Assembly: GCA_038380435.1 (NCBI GenBank)
Contig: JAWZYU010000013.1
Location: 64,374,446-64,438,445 of the forward strand
Direction of reading: 5' to 3'
Length of the DNA stretch: 64,000 bases
Origin: Ryuthela nishihirai
Lineage: Eukaryota; Arthropoda; Arachnida; Araneae; Heptathelidae
This document shows, piece by piece, positions 42,041 to 54,170 of the stretch. The notes under the pieces are model-generated. The model was not told where the DNA came from, made no database searches, and saw only the letters and a list, made by a program, of their open reading frames with translations. Position numbers and translations under genes: made by a program. Position 1 is the first letter of the stretch. Every line of letters starts with the position of its first letter.

Positions 42041-43835
42041 TGGTGAGACAATTTTGAAGGACAAATGGGTGGTCAAATCGGTTAAATAATTTGATAAGAA
42101 AGTTTAAGTTTGGGAGAAAAACATCTCATTGAAACGTTTTTCGGAAAATGAATTGAGAGTGTAATATTTTCTTGGCTACTTAGTATACTTGACTCCTTTA
42201 GTCCTACAGCCTCGGGATATTGGTTGTGTTAAAAGTGATTAGCTCCTGCTTATACAAAAATGTCTTTTATAGCATATTGTACTGAAGCCAATGCCAACGG
42301 GGAAAAGGTTTCCTTTGCAATGAAACCCTCCAGTGCATTTGACACAAAGGACTTTTCCGTTTTTACTTTCATTGCTATGAAACGCTTATTTTACTTTCAC
42401 GCTAATGAAAGCATTCCCAATATTAAAACTCAGAGCAATGGCATTTCAAGTCAATTTGTTTAAATTTGGAAAAACATTTTATGAGCATCGCTTATTCCCC
42501 TTTCAAGAGTGAAAAAGGAAACATTATCTGTCGGCCATTCATTAATTTGCTGCCACCACATTCTCCAGAGCTATTCGCCTCCATCACCAATCCCCGATCC
42601 CTTCACACTAACTAATCAGGTCGTCTCTAGAAAAGAAATTGTTAGAAGGCAAATCGGAAAGGATCAGAACCACCATTCACTATATTTTAAGAAATTATTC
42701 TTTTTAAATATTGCAAAATATATTCCCCCGCCCTTTGTTCTAATGGCTCTTTTGAAATATTCCCACAACATATATACGTATATATATATATATAAATCAG
42801 GGGGGGACGTAAAAGGGGAGTGCCAAGAGACTGGATTTCCAAGGCAGTGTAAAACATATTTTCCCCTACCCGACCCTTAATCTTATTCATCTTACGTCAC
42901 CCTCTTTAGATTTTTTGTTGTGTCATGAATGGCAGCTGGCTAAACCACATTTCTGTGGGCGTAGAAGCTGTTTAATTTACACGTGCTTCAATTAAATTAT
43001 ATTCGTTAAAATTCGACAGGTTGCCAGAGGCGTATTGAGAGTATCCGCAATGCGGGATAGTGGGGTGGGGCACGGTTAAGAGGGCTGCAGCCAAATTTCC
43101 TCATGATTTTACAAAAATCATGAGGAAAATTGATACAGAACTCTTTAAAGGAATAGCCCAGATTTTTCTATGACTTTTAACGAATAATAATGATCGCGAA
43201 AAATCAGCTTCGTTTTTCATTCTAGAATTTCCTCTCTTTGCTGCTTGTGGGTCAGAACTCATTGGCTGAAAGCCTTTCCTTAAGGAACGAAATTTACGCG
43301 ATATGTTTAGCTTTTGGATAAGTTTTCATTCAGGCATTTAGTGCAATTATAACATTAAAATATCGTTTTACTCAAAACGCATGCATTTGACTTTATGCAG
43401 AAAAATATAATAATTTTGGTTTACCTTTTATTTTGGATTCTAAATATTTAAATTATTACAAACTATATCGCTAGTAGAAAGACTACTGTAAGTCTATAAC
43501 GAAAATGATTGTTAGAAGTGATATTGGCTAAACAAATGCTCACATTTTTAGGAGTTGTTCTAAATCTGCTGTCCAGTTTGTGGTCCAGGGGAGCGAGTAG
43601 GGGGAGGGAAGTGTAAAAATGCAATAAAACCAATGGCATGATGTTAGTGAGAACTGGAGAGACTATGAGATTGCGCAGTAGAAGCTTCGACAATTCTGTC
43701 ATCATCGATCATCAGTCGATTGGCAGATGACTGATACGTCCCTTACTAATGATGATCATTGCGACTTGTTGAAGAAGCAACTGCAGTCTCCCCAGTTTCA
43801 AGTGACGTTTCGCTTCTGGATTAATATTTTGAGAA
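42041..43835. other. Unassigned interval with TA microsatellite and a small palindrome
   Basis: 42769-42797 is a TA microsatellite. 43094-43131 is an inverted repeat (AATTTCCTCATGATTTT / AAAATCATGAGGAAAATT). CAGAGGCGTATTGAGAG at 43027 resembles a single transposon end. No gene is recognised. Confidence 0.45.
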
Positions 43836-44165
43836 GATGGATTGTTTTACCTTTGAGTGGCAGTTTGGTTAAATGGCCAGGTCACAAAGATCCCAAGGAT
43901 CTTAGCAGGTTGGGGGAAGGGATTGAATCAACTGGACAGCTATTAGGATACAGATGGTAGCTTCCCTCCAAGATCATTCATCATTTTCTTTAACGTGCAC
44001 AGGTATGGATCTCCTGTAAAGGCTTCACGTCCCATCTGCCTGGTGGCCTCCTTTACCAGCCCAAAGATGTCCGGGAGTTAACTGGAGAAACTTCTCAACT
44101 CAGAAAAGGATGGGATTCGAACCTGGGGACTGCAGATTACGAGCCTGGTGTGCTCCCGACAGCTC
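43836..44165 (-). mobile_element. Old SINE-A copy
   Basis: GATTGTTTTACCTTTGAGTG, AAATGGCCAGGTCACAAAGA, TTCTTTAACGTGCACAGG and GATTCGAACCTGGGGACTGC show a minus-strand SINE-A with indels. Confidence 0.8.
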
Positions 44166-44954
44166 CAGGGAATAAGGTAAGTCCATTAAGGAATGAGGTA
44201 AGTGATACATTATCTTTACATTTTTAGTAATATTATTTTAGAAATAGGTGGGAAGAGTTAAATGACTCATGCTCAGTGAGATCTAAGAGCTCAACTCACT
44301 GTAAAATTAGTGAACATGGTCTATGAATTCCCATCTTTCTTTTCGAAAATTTAGATTCAGATATTTCGGAAATCCCGAAGATTTTCCATCACTTCGTCAG
44401 TAAACGCTGTGGAAACTCTACACCTAACATACCGTCTTACGATCAGCTGTGGCAGCTTCCTAGCTCGTAAGGCTATTCAGTTATTCCAAGCGATGTCCAA
44501 ATTCTGCTGATGGAAAACACAATTAAAAGTTAGGCTTAAAAATTCTTTAGAGATGCAGCTAAGCATCCGAATTAACTATGAGATATCCCATGGCATGAAG
44601 CAAAAACGATACAAATCAATCATCACTTCTGCATCCTGTCCTTGTTATCCAAAAAGTAAATTATAAACCTAATAACTTCAGATTTCAAATATTGACCAGT
44701 CCTGCCTCATAATTGCATATTAGTCGAATGAGCCCTCAACTGACAAGATTCAAGAATCTGCTGAGAGGATTTTTTTCTCTCCCGACTCCTTAGATTAAAT
44801 ACGAGTGTAAGAAATTTTTATCCACAGCGGAAGTCTCTGCCTTTGCAATTCCAGCCGATTCACTCTCTATTTTATCATGTAGCAAACGTATTCAATGAAG
44901 CAGGTCCAATGGGTCTTATGATCTCTGGTCCTTGGTCTGGGATGGAGAGAAATC
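44166..44954. other. Unassigned interval
   Basis: No recognised gene or element. Confidence 0.4.
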
Positions 44955-45490
44955 TTTAGTGATCTGGCAACCTTCGTGTCACGTGATTACAGAATTCAGG
45001 AAAAATATCTGGAGCGTGTACAGCAACTGTACACGCTCCAGTTACCGTTCACAGCAAACTGGATCGTGTGCAGTTACTGCACACGCTCCAGTTTGCTGTG
45101 AACGGTAACTGCACACGCTCAATATTTCCCTGAGTGAGCCCACACGATCCAGGTCTTTGTGAGCTCACACGATCCAATGTGCTGTGAACATTAACTGCAA
45201 CCGCTCCAGTTTGCTGTGAACGGTAATTTTTGCTGTGAACGGTAATTTTGCTCCAGTTTGCTGTGTAACGGAACATTAACTGCACACGCTCCATATTCAT
45301 TGCATTATATATTCATACGCATTATATATATTAAAAAGTATCCGAACACTATGGTTGATTACAGAATTCAGAAAAAATATCTGGCAATGATTTTTTTTTT
45401 AATTTGTGATCTGGTGTAAAAAAATTTATTATTTTTTTATTTTAATTAGTAAAAACTTCGTGTCACGTGACACGAAGGTTTCCAGATCAG
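44955..45490. repeat. Hairpin-rich module, inverted duplicate of 39262-39455
   Basis: 44957-45150 matches the minus strand of 39262-39455 almost base for base. It includes CTGGAGCGTGTACAGCAACT / GTACACGCTCCAG, the GTGTGCAGTTACTGCACAC hairpin and AACTGGATCGTG (AACTGGAGCGTG in the other copy). It then adds further partial repeats (GTTTGCTGTGAACGGTAA, three to four times) and a Tc1-like MITE half (45330-45490) with AAAAAGTATCCGAACACTAT and TTCGTGTCACGTGACACGAA. Confidence 0.8.
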
Positions 45491-46097
45491 TCATCTATCT
45501 GTGCTAGCCAGTTATTCTGTGATTCGTAAACAGTGTTTCCGAGATCAGATAGAGACATGAAATTTTCAGAATACATTTCTACACGATATGCTAAATCATA
45601 TTTCCGTCCCATTTCAAATAAAAGTATTTTTATAATTTATATTTTTAAGAATCGAAAATTTCTTTAATGCTGTCTTGTTCTAAATGCCAATAGTAGCACG
45701 CCCAATATAAGAAGTAAGAAACCTCAAACGTTAGCCTGTATTTACAAACATAATGGCAAAAAGGAGTGCATTACAATTTTAATCAGAGTATATTTAAGTA
45801 CCTTTAAAGCACTCTGAGTTCTTAAAGCATGATTTTTCTTACCTTAAGTCTTGGTGCATGACTTTTTTCTGTTTATTTCTCTTATTGTATATTTTGTTTA
45901 CCGCACCATGGCTTTAGTTGCCTTTATGCCATAAAACCTCAAACAACCAACGAAGCTCTAAGTTTTCGTTTTCATTGTTTAATTTGCATATTTTCAACTT
46001 TTTCATTTCATTTATTTTAAACTTGAACCCATTTAACTTGTCGGCCTATTTCGCTTATATGAGAGGGCCTAACAAACCTTCCCCCATAAATGAGCAG
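45491..46097. other. Unassigned interval
   Basis: AT-rich; nothing recognised. Confidence 0.4.
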
Positions 46098-46440
46098 GAT
46101 TTGGTTTCGTCAGTAGTGTGCTAGGTTCATAATCTTTAGTTCCCAGGTTCGAGTCCCAATCCATTAAGATTTATCCCCGGTACCCCTGCCCCCAGTAGGA
46201 ATGGGGACACCATTCGCTTGGAAGGCCACTGTCCATTGAATGGAACATTAAGCTGTGTCCTCGTGTGCCGAAGAGCCATAACTTGTGCACATTAAAGAAT
46301 AAACTGGATGGATTTGAGGGGAGGATCCCATCTGTCACCTAACAGCTATTCAGTGAGTCCCCTACCGAACTCTGAGCTGTTTAGATTGTTGTGGCCTGGC
46401 CATTTTGTTCAATGTGTGCAGAAAAAGTGCCTCTGGAAGC
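46098..46440 (+). mobile_element. Old SINE-A copy
   Basis: The B box GGTTCGAGTCCC is intact after a diverged A-box region. The body (GGGGACACCATTCGCTTGG, GAACATTAAGCTGTG, GTGCACATTAAAGAATAAAC) and 3' end follow in sense order. Confidence 0.8.
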
Positions 46441-47149
46441 TAATTTTGACTTTAATATTATGCAAATCTCATCTCTCCAACGGATAAAGGAGTCCTAACA
46501 GGATATCCTCCTATCTCTGGGGAATATTCCAAATTCCAATCCCTCTGTATCGAAAAGTGGTGTGGCTATTCAGTGAAAGTGTGAATAATCAGGTCTCACA
46601 AGTTAAAAACATCTGTGTAAAAGCAATACTCAAAAATCGAGAAATTATGGCTATCCATACTAATTTAAAAGCACATAAGCAAAACACTGAATTCGTTCAT
46701 TCTATAAGATTATTTTTATATAAGAATATAAAGAATACTGTTTTTATCCAATGTTTTTTATGTAATGTTTATTTGCAAAACAATATTTGTGTATTTTATT
46801 CTATACTAATGTTATTTTGAGTAATGTTATTTTTGTGCACACTGTATTCTTTGTGTCTTGTTATTTTTGTAATAATCACCCATTCCATTGTGAAGAATTT
46901 TATTAGTTCATAAATCGAAAGTGATTAACGAATTTTTGCCGGAAGCGATATAATACTTAGTTCCGATATTGTGTGACTATTGTTATCGGGTGTGGTTTTG
47001 TTAAAAGAAATAACGTTCTTCATATTTAATTTAATATTATCTGTAGTAATAAGCGTAACTATATCGCATATTACTAACGAAATGTAATAAAGTGACAAAT
47101 GATTTCCCCGCAGCAAACGACAAATGAATTGCTGCTATGGGAACAATTG
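46441..47149. other. Unassigned AT-rich interval
   Basis: The 87-codon reading at 46557 is AT-driven and lacks a known motif. Confidence 0.4.
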
Positions 47150-48819
47150 TATCATTAGTGCTCATCGTTCAGATCAGTCATCAACATATCCGGTTGTTTA
47201 AACAATTTTATCCCGCAATGTGAAAATTTGAAAATACAAAAATATTTCTTTTTTGTATCTGGCTTTACTAAAGTGAATAGTTTTTTTTTTAATAAGAAGA
47301 CGAAAATTTGAATCATATCACATAACATCATTGAGGTCGTTCGTTGAATGTTCAGCAATTCATTTTAGGGACAGAGTCGCATCTTTCATATTATGCTTCG
47401 ACAAGCCAATTGAGTTTTAAAGTTAAAATAAATTTTATAACAATATTTAAATTTTTATTTATTATTTTGTACCCATAAACAAGTTATTTGTGTTAGCTCT
47501 ATCTGAGTGAGTGGTCAGCAGCGACTTCGGTCTTAGTATAATGTCCTTGTATGAGAAGGCTCTGTAAAAGCTAGGAGTAGCTTCTAGGATTCTTCTCTGT
47601 CCCAAATGTTGCAAAAAAAAATCATAATGGCACAATTCCATTTCAAATCAGGTAGAGGGTGACAGGTGACCTTTAGTGGATTCTATAGAAAAATATATGT
47701 GAGAATAGTCTCATAAGAACATCGGAATGGTATCTTGTTTCGATCAAAAAATTTTTAAAAATGGCCACTCCAAAACAATGGTTCTAAAACGGCATGTGCT
47801 CTATTCCTAATGTATCAAAAAATCATTTATGAATGTTTTTCATTTACTTTGATTTAAAAGACTCTATGTGACACATACATATATATATATGAAAGTCAAT
47901 GGTTCTTTATCATTAATAGAAAGTTTATGAAAAATCGTCAAAATAAGGTTAAAATTTTGATTTTTCTTGAGTTCTTGTTTACATTAAAGTTTTAAATCTT
48001 AAAAATGATTATATTACTTGGTAGTAAAGTAGTCATCTCTCCAGACAAACTCGTACGTATAATATTGATCACTTTGATTGTCACGAATTTGTCCTATTTT
48101 TCCATCTAGTAGAATTGTAATGTTTTCTAAGCTTTAAACGTGAGATATTGATTCTTATTACTACGGGAAGATGCATCATCCAGAAACAACACCCACAACT
48201 GTGCTGCATCTAGAATTAATTTTTACTTCTCCTCAGATATATATACACTGCGATTAAAACAGAAATAAATATTTTAAAACTATATTCCGTTATACGTCAG
48301 AAATTGCTGTCCTCCAAATGCGGCTGTGTCAAGTAATATCGATTAAGGATTACGTTACAAAACACGATTTTGACCTGTCTTCCTGTTGCTTTTCATACGT
48401 CAATTGTGTGCTTGTCAAAACAGTTGTTCCTCCGTATCTTTCGAACACGACGGACAAACTTTGATTTATGTGTAAACGAAAGTTTGTGCTGCGAGGAATG
48501 TGATAGGCTATAAAATGTTTATCCCCATGAACCCCTTAAAAAAGGGGTAATATTAAAACGCTTGTTCTGCTATATCTTTGGAACCAGAGGACCAAACGTA
48601 ATAAGTTGTATAGGAAATGAAAATTTGTGACGTGGAATGTTGTGCCAATTTTGAGTATGCATTTAAGATTTATATATTTGTTTTAAAAAATAGCTTTTTT
48701 ATTTCTTAAAAACTGTTTTATTTTTTGGGGGATTCATTATTCGTTAGAGTTGTATGTTTTTATTTTTTAATAGACAATATTTGCTGCAGCTCTTTAAGAG
48801 CTTTTCTTCGCTGCTCTTC

Positions 48820-49510
48820 ACTAAATTTGGTTTCGAAGATCAGATATCAATACCAAACGATGGGTACACTTTTATTGTTTACTATTCCCGAATAAATTAA
48901 AAGGTAGAGTGTCAAAAAATAGACTTACACCAAGGCAGCTGGGTAAAGCTATAGCCCGGAAGTGAGATGTCAGTACCAAAGGATGGAGTTCATTTCTAGT
49001 GCGGAAAAATTCCCCTCCCCATACATCTCTAATCGTATAGCACGGAAATCAGTCTACAACAGTAAGAAATCGAGCTAAATTTTCGTATCGAACAATCCAT
49101 GTATAATTTAAAAGCACACTTCCTAGATATCGAGCTTTCCCCCCGTGCCACCTGTGTAGTGCTATAGTAGGTGTCACATATCAATATCAGTGTAAGGGGT
49201 CCAATTTCAGGTCAACCAATCCACTGACAATTCTGACAATTAAAGGCACAGTGTCTAAATATAAAACCCTCTCCAAGAAATCTGTGTAATGGTATAGCAC
49301 GTAGGTCAGATATCAGTATCAATAGATGGTGTCCAGTTATAGTTTCAAACAATTGCCGACATTTAAAGGCACAATGCCGATATATAGAATCCTCCCCATG
49401 TGTAATGGTTTAACATGGATGTGAGATATCAATATCAATGGATGGCATGTGCTTTAGTGTCAAATGACCCCCGAAAAATTGTGCCAAGATATAGAGCACG
49501 AGTGACGAAA
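48820..49510. repeat. Degenerate tandem array, ~5-6 units of about 85-130 bp
   Basis: Each unit carries a core like GAAGTGAGATGTCAGTACCA, then AA-GATGG, a variable stretch with AAAGGCACA-TG, and an end like TGTGTAATGGTATAGCACG. Cores start near 48836, 48959, 49043, 49169, 49305 and 49426. Units are strongly diverged. An older pair of related units (GTATCTTTCGAACACGACGG / ATATCTTTGGAACCAGAGG) lies at ~48425-48660. Confidence 0.65.
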
Positions 49511-49587
49511 TTGTGAATAGAAAAAAAAGAATGTCATAAATATCACAGATTTACACTACAAATAATAAGAAATATTAACAACTAAAA

Positions 49588-49626
49588 ATAACTGCATGAT
49601 GTATGTATTATACATCATGCAGTTAT
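49588..49626. repeat. 39 bp palindrome
   Basis: ATAACTGCATGATGTAT and ATACATCATGCAGTTAT form a perfect inverted repeat around a 5-base centre. Confidence 0.85.
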
Positions 49627-50147
49627 TATAGCAATGTTTCCCTTAATAATACAAATCATTGTTTTATTCTGCACGGCATACGACATTAATGACACAGTCA
49701 AGTACGAAATGGGTTAAGCTAAAAATAAATTAAGACACAGGACCTCAACACGAAAAATACCTCAAATGTATGATAACAAAGCTTTTTCATTCTTTTATAG
49801 AAACAACTTCAGTCCTATCTATAGCAGATTCCAATCCCCAACATTCCCTCAGGAGTGCTTGTGACTTCCCTATTTAACCCATGTGGGCAAAATTTAATAG
49901 AATGTGAAGTAAAAATTCTCTTCAAAATTTGGCCAATATATTATCTGACTTCGAACTGATTTAACAATTGCTGATGCTTTTAAAATGCAATTTCCATCAT
50001 CATCATCATCTCTCATCATTAACCGATAAGGGATCATAAAATCTCTTTTGAAGGTCTTTGGAAAAATGAAAACCTAATTTTAAGGTTTATGAGGAAATCG
50101 AGTAAATCTCCGATTTTTTAATCTTTTTTGTTCCTCTTTTTGTTCAG

Positions 50148-50547
50148 ATCCCATCACTACCCTCACGTCAGCACGTCACCACTGCCCTCAAGAAGTGGAT
50201 AGATGTACCCCGTGAAGGGAAGAAGGCGAAAACGGGTGACAACAACGGTACTTATTTAAATATTTATATATATATATACTGACAGGCTCCTGTCAGACCT
50301 CTGTGGCAAGCAGCTGCTTGAGGGTGTATTTATTTATTTATTTATTTATATTCAATCAGAAATTCAAATTTTCTTCGCAGAATCTGGCATAGAAATATCT
50401 TTCTCTATATTTGCGTTTAGATGTGTTCATAGATGTGCATTTTGTGAATTGAATTCTCATACGAACTTTTGTCTTTTTACCAGATATAAAGTTGCACTCG
50501 TACGAGCCTCCAAGAAGGCATGAACAAGAACAAATTCCATAACGAAG
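50148..50547 (+). pseudogene. Exon pair candidate, copy A (unrecognised gene)
   Basis: Two exon-like blocks have consensus splice sites. 50148-50247 follows TTTTTGTTCAG and ends AACAACG|GTACTT. 50484-50547 follows TTTTTACCAG and ends AACGAAG|GTAGGC. The same sites are conserved in copy B. Read through in one frame, the first block ends WIDVPREGKKAKTGDNN and the second begins DIKLHSYEPPRRHEQEQ, but it reaches a stop at its end. I do not recognise the protein. The insertion of a SINE-B tail in the intron separates the two blocks. Confidence 0.35.
50278..50352 (+). mobile_element. SINE-B, strongly 5'-truncated
   Basis: Only the last ~45 bp of the family (ACTGACAGGCTCCTGTCAGA through CAGCTGCTTGAGGGTG) plus a TATTTATTTATTTATTT tail are present. 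Copy B keeps the uninterrupted site at 53753-53775 (TTATTTAAATATTTTTATAT), which fixes the insertion point and shows it came after the duplication. Confidence 0.9.
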
Positions 50548-50849
50548 GTAGGCTTTTCTCATTCAATATCTCAATTACTTGGCTAGAAAAGTAATTTTTC
50601 ATTTTCTATTGAAATTACTGTTTCATGTCTATCTTTTTCAAGTAAATTAGACATTCTGATTTGTGGTGTTCTGAGAACACAGGACAGGAATCGGGTTTCG
50701 GCATCTGAGAAAAGTGGTAAAAATTTGATTCAAAATTTAGTTTTAATTTCATTACAGTGGGATTGGTACACAACTCTCCTTCTAGCCTTTTATGTACAGT
50801 CCCATTTGCTATTAGATTATATTAAGTACTCTTTCTTAATTTAAATGTT

Positions 50850-51120
50850 ACTCGTTGAGATTTATCTCTGTTAATCCCCACCCAGCCCTCAATGGGAAAG
50901 TGGATATCAATGGACTGAAATGAGATGCTGCCGTCCGTTGGATGGGACGTCAAGTTGTAGCCCCGTGTGTAGGATAGCCATACTCATGCACGTTACAGAA
51001 CATGCTGGATAGCCTTAAAGGGGTCCCTTGTCTCCGCCCTATTCTCAGCCCATGGAATCCTTTCGACCTGGTCGTTTAGCAGAGGCCTTAAATGGGTTTC
51101 AAAGTTGAGGAGACAACCTG
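50850..51120 (+). mobile_element. Old SINE-A copy, head missing
   Basis: CGTTGAGATTTATCTCTGTT, CCGTCCGTTGGATGGGACGT, GTTGTAGCCCCGTGTGTAGG and GCACGTTACAGAACATGCTGG follow the sense order from just after the tRNA-like head. Confidence 0.8.
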
Positions 51121-52319
51121 CCATAGGCGAATTCTCTTGTTACGTTAGATGGCGCGCATTGGTCTTTTCTCCCCTACTGACGCACCTGAGATTTTTAAAC
51201 ATTCCTTTTTTTCACTTTATTTGTTGGAAGAAAACACAAATATATTATCACGGCGTGAAATGGAACTGAACGTTTCGAAAGCAAAAAGCAAAAAAAAAAA
51301 AGCCAGGATGTTGCTTCTAAGTTCCTTTATGCTTTCTGGTAACATAAAAACAATTCCGTTCTAATTACACAAAATATATTATATTAACTTATTATATGAA
51401 AGCTATTATTATCTTGATATTCAGTAATAGTTTTCTCTATTAATAAAAGCAACAGTGTCCTCTCTGATATATTATCCATATTTTGTAAATCATCAGTTTT
51501 TAATAAAGATGACGAAATGCTATAGAACAATCTTCTGATTATCAGTGATTGAATAGCGTAAGAATAATCTGAAGGGTTGACAAATGTGAAACTTATTTAC
51601 ATATTTTGAATAAATATAAAAAAATTATTATTTTGTTAATACAGTTGCATGCATTTAGTTTCCACTCTTGAAAATATCACTTTAATTAACACGAATAAGG
51701 ATTTTAATTTATCAGTTCTACTACTTCAACTTCTTAAAATTACATTCAAGTGAAAATCGTGCAACTTCGAATATTGTAATCAGTTCGTAGTTCGTTTCAT
51801 ATCAATTGCTCTACGTTAGAACTGCAAAACGTTCTATGCAGCTTGATTGACAAAATAACTGAGTACTAATTCGATAAATGAAGTGGGTCTTTTTTTTTTA
51901 AAATTACACTACTTTATATGCATAACGTAGAAAATACAGATACACACATTTCTGTCATTACTATTACAGAAGGGCAAAAATGGCAATGTAATTAAAAAAC
52001 AAATTGCCAAAATATCAAAAATAGTTTAGATTGCACGGTATGGTAATAATAAATTTTAAATATGTTTAACGAGTCTCGATTCGAAAAATTTAAGCGGTTA
52101 ACGGTTTACAAACTGAATACAAAATTTAGCATTTTTTTTTTAAAGATTATTTTGAACGTAAATGAATTGCTTCTATTTCTGATAGCAATCTCCTTTGCTA
52201 AAGATGCCATAATATCATATCACGTGACACTTCTTCTTGCCGAACTTGTTATGAAAGTGTAATGTTTCAGTTTCGTGGCCAGATTCAGTAGACCGGGGAG
52301 TGCGCAAACTCGTGTCCGC
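51121..52319. other. Unassigned AT-rich interval
   Basis: Short readings (51149, 52062) show no known motif. No repeats were recognised. Confidence 0.4.
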
Positions 52320-53404
52320 GGGTCAATCCCGGGCCTTTAAACAATTTTATCCTTCCCGCGCCAAAAATGTCAAATACGTTTTCCTTCGCCTAGCACAGTT
52401 ACATCATTTAATTTAGACGAAAGACGAAAATTTTAATAATGTTATAAAAGAAGCAACAACATCATTGAAAGCGAATATCCTTTCTGGTATCCAGTCGCAT
52501 TCTTCACATACTGGTTCGACAAATCTACTTCAGTTTTCACATTAAAATGAATTTTGTATTAATGTTTACTTTCATTTATTGTATTGTACTTATGTATATA
52601 TGACATAAAATGTAATAAACGTAACTAAACATTTTTGTTCTTTTAGTACCACCCCAATTATTGGCTCACAGCAAACGTAATATTTTTCTTTCTGCTGAAC
52701 GCCAAAAACGTTTGTGTATTTTAGACATTGTTAGTTTGTTAATATGTCGGGAGAGAAGGGTATTATACACTGATGAAGACGATTTCCGTGAAAAAATGTC
52801 AATATAATTGTCATATATGAGCAATGTTTCTTTCAACATTGTAATATATTATCACTAATAAAAATAAAGCTTAACTTAATTATTGTAGTTAATTATCCTT
52901 AGGAAGTCTTGGTTTCATATTGTCCCCTGATTCTACGATAATGCCATTTAGACCATTGTCGGCAAAACTTATTCAAATGTAGAAAAAAACGTTCTTTTCA
53001 AATTTTGGCCATTACATCTAAATTCGAACTGATTTAATAACTGGTGATACTTTAAAATGCAGTTTCCATTACCACTTCTCGGCATTAATCGATAAGGGTA
53101 AAATCTCTTTGGAGAAAGTATATTTCTCTATGACCGTCTTTCTGCTTTAACTTGATTGTTATTTACTATCAATTAAAAATAATAAATAATATTTAACCAG
53201 CTCTATCAAAGACCTAAATCGCTTTTCACACTTTATTAAAAAGAACTTCTCGTTTTGTGTTTTCGAAGAGTAAAAATCGATTGCATAAAGCATGTATATT
53301 TTAATGTTTATTTTTATTTAAAAAAAATGAGAACTTAATTTTAAGGTTTCGAAAGAGTCCAGAAAATCTATTTCTCATTATTTTATGTTCCTCTTTTTGT
53401 TCAG

Positions 53405-53980
53405 ATCATCACCGCCCTCAAGACGTGAACATATGTACCAAGTATTGAGGGCAGTACCCTTGAGGACAGTGCCAATGAAGACCTGGACCTGGACAGATGA
53501 GCAGACTGGACAGCCCTCAAGACGTGGACATATGTACCAAGTATTGAGGGCAGTACCCTTGAGGGCAGTGCCAATGAAGACCTGGACCTGGATAGATGTA
53601 CCCCATGAAGACCTGGACCTGGATAGATGTACCCCATGAAGACCTGGACCTGGATAGATGTACCCCATGAAGACCTGGACCTGGACAGAAGAACTCTTAC
53701 AGATGTGCCCCGTGAAGGGAAGAAGGCGAAAACGGGTGACAACAACGGTGCTTATTTAAATATTTTTATATTCAATCAGAAATTGAAATTGTCTTCGTTG
53801 AATTTAGTTTAGAAATATCTTTCTCTATATGTGCGTGTACATGTTTTCATACATATGCATTTTGTGAATTGAATTCTCATACGAACTTTCGTTTCCTCTC
53901 CAGATATAAAGTTGCACCCGTACGAGCCTCCAAAGAGGCTGATGTCAATGAAGCACGAGCACAATTTCCCCCTAACGAAG
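53405..53980 (+). CDS. Exon pair candidate, copy B (unrecognised gene)
   Basis: Block 1 (53405-53747) follows TTTTTGTTCAG and ends AACAACG|GTGCTT. Block 2 (53904-53980) follows TTTCCTCTCCAG and ends AACGAAG|GTAAAC. In the frame shared with copy A, block 1 ends DVPREGKKAKTGDNN and block 2 continues DIKLHPYEPPKRLMSMK to NFPLTK without a stop. Both splice junctions and the peptide around them are retained between the copies, which is why I list it. The first part of block 1 is minisatellite whose unit is not a multiple of three, so the upstream frame breaks. I recognise no domain. It could be a rapidly evolving secreted or repeat protein, or part of an untranslated exon. Confidence 0.35.
53413..53690 (+). 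repeat. Minisatellite within exon candidate
   Basis: Two ~101 bp units (with CATATGTACCAAGTATTGAG and GGCAGTACCCTTGAGG) are followed by about four 31 bp units containing GACCTGGACCTGGATAGATG and TACCCCATGAA. Copy A has a single unit equivalent (GTGGATAGATGTACCCCGTG). Confidence 0.9.
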
Positions 53981-54170
53981 GTAAACTTTTTTTGAGTATT
54001 GCATTTCATATATTTGTATTCAATATTGTATTCAATATCTCAATTATTTGGCTAGAAGTGTAATTTTTCATTTTATATTGAAATTGCTGTTTCATGTCTA
54101 TTATTCTCAAGTAAATTAGACTTTCTGATTTGTCGTGATCTGAGAACACAGAACAGAAATCGGGCTTCGG

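Larger units (their letters stand above)
47150..50720 (+). repeat. Segmental duplication, copy A
   Basis: Two blocks align with copy B. 47190-47480 matches 52335-52600 (TTTAAACAATTTTATCC, AACATCATTGA, CAG-CGCAT-TTTC, AATTTTGTA). 49850-50700 matches 52925-54165 (GAACTGATTTAACAATTGCTGATGC, AACCGATAAGGG, the exon candidates, GAACACAGGACAGGAATCGG). Divergence is roughly 15-25% by eye. The intervening 2 kb of copy A, with its tandem array, has no clear counterpart in copy B. Confidence 0.7.
52320..54170 (+). repeat. Segmental duplication, copy B
   Basis: It is collinear in two blocks with copy A (see 47150-50720) and in the same orientation, so the arrangement is tandem with an offset of 3.3-5.1 kb. 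Copy B lacks the 48.8 kb array and the SINE-B tail insertion but has an expanded minisatellite in its first exon candidate. Confidence 0.7.

Noticed and set aside
42260..42463. 67-codon reading with a normal-looking amino-acid mix
   Set aside because: No family resemblance and no splice or promoter context.
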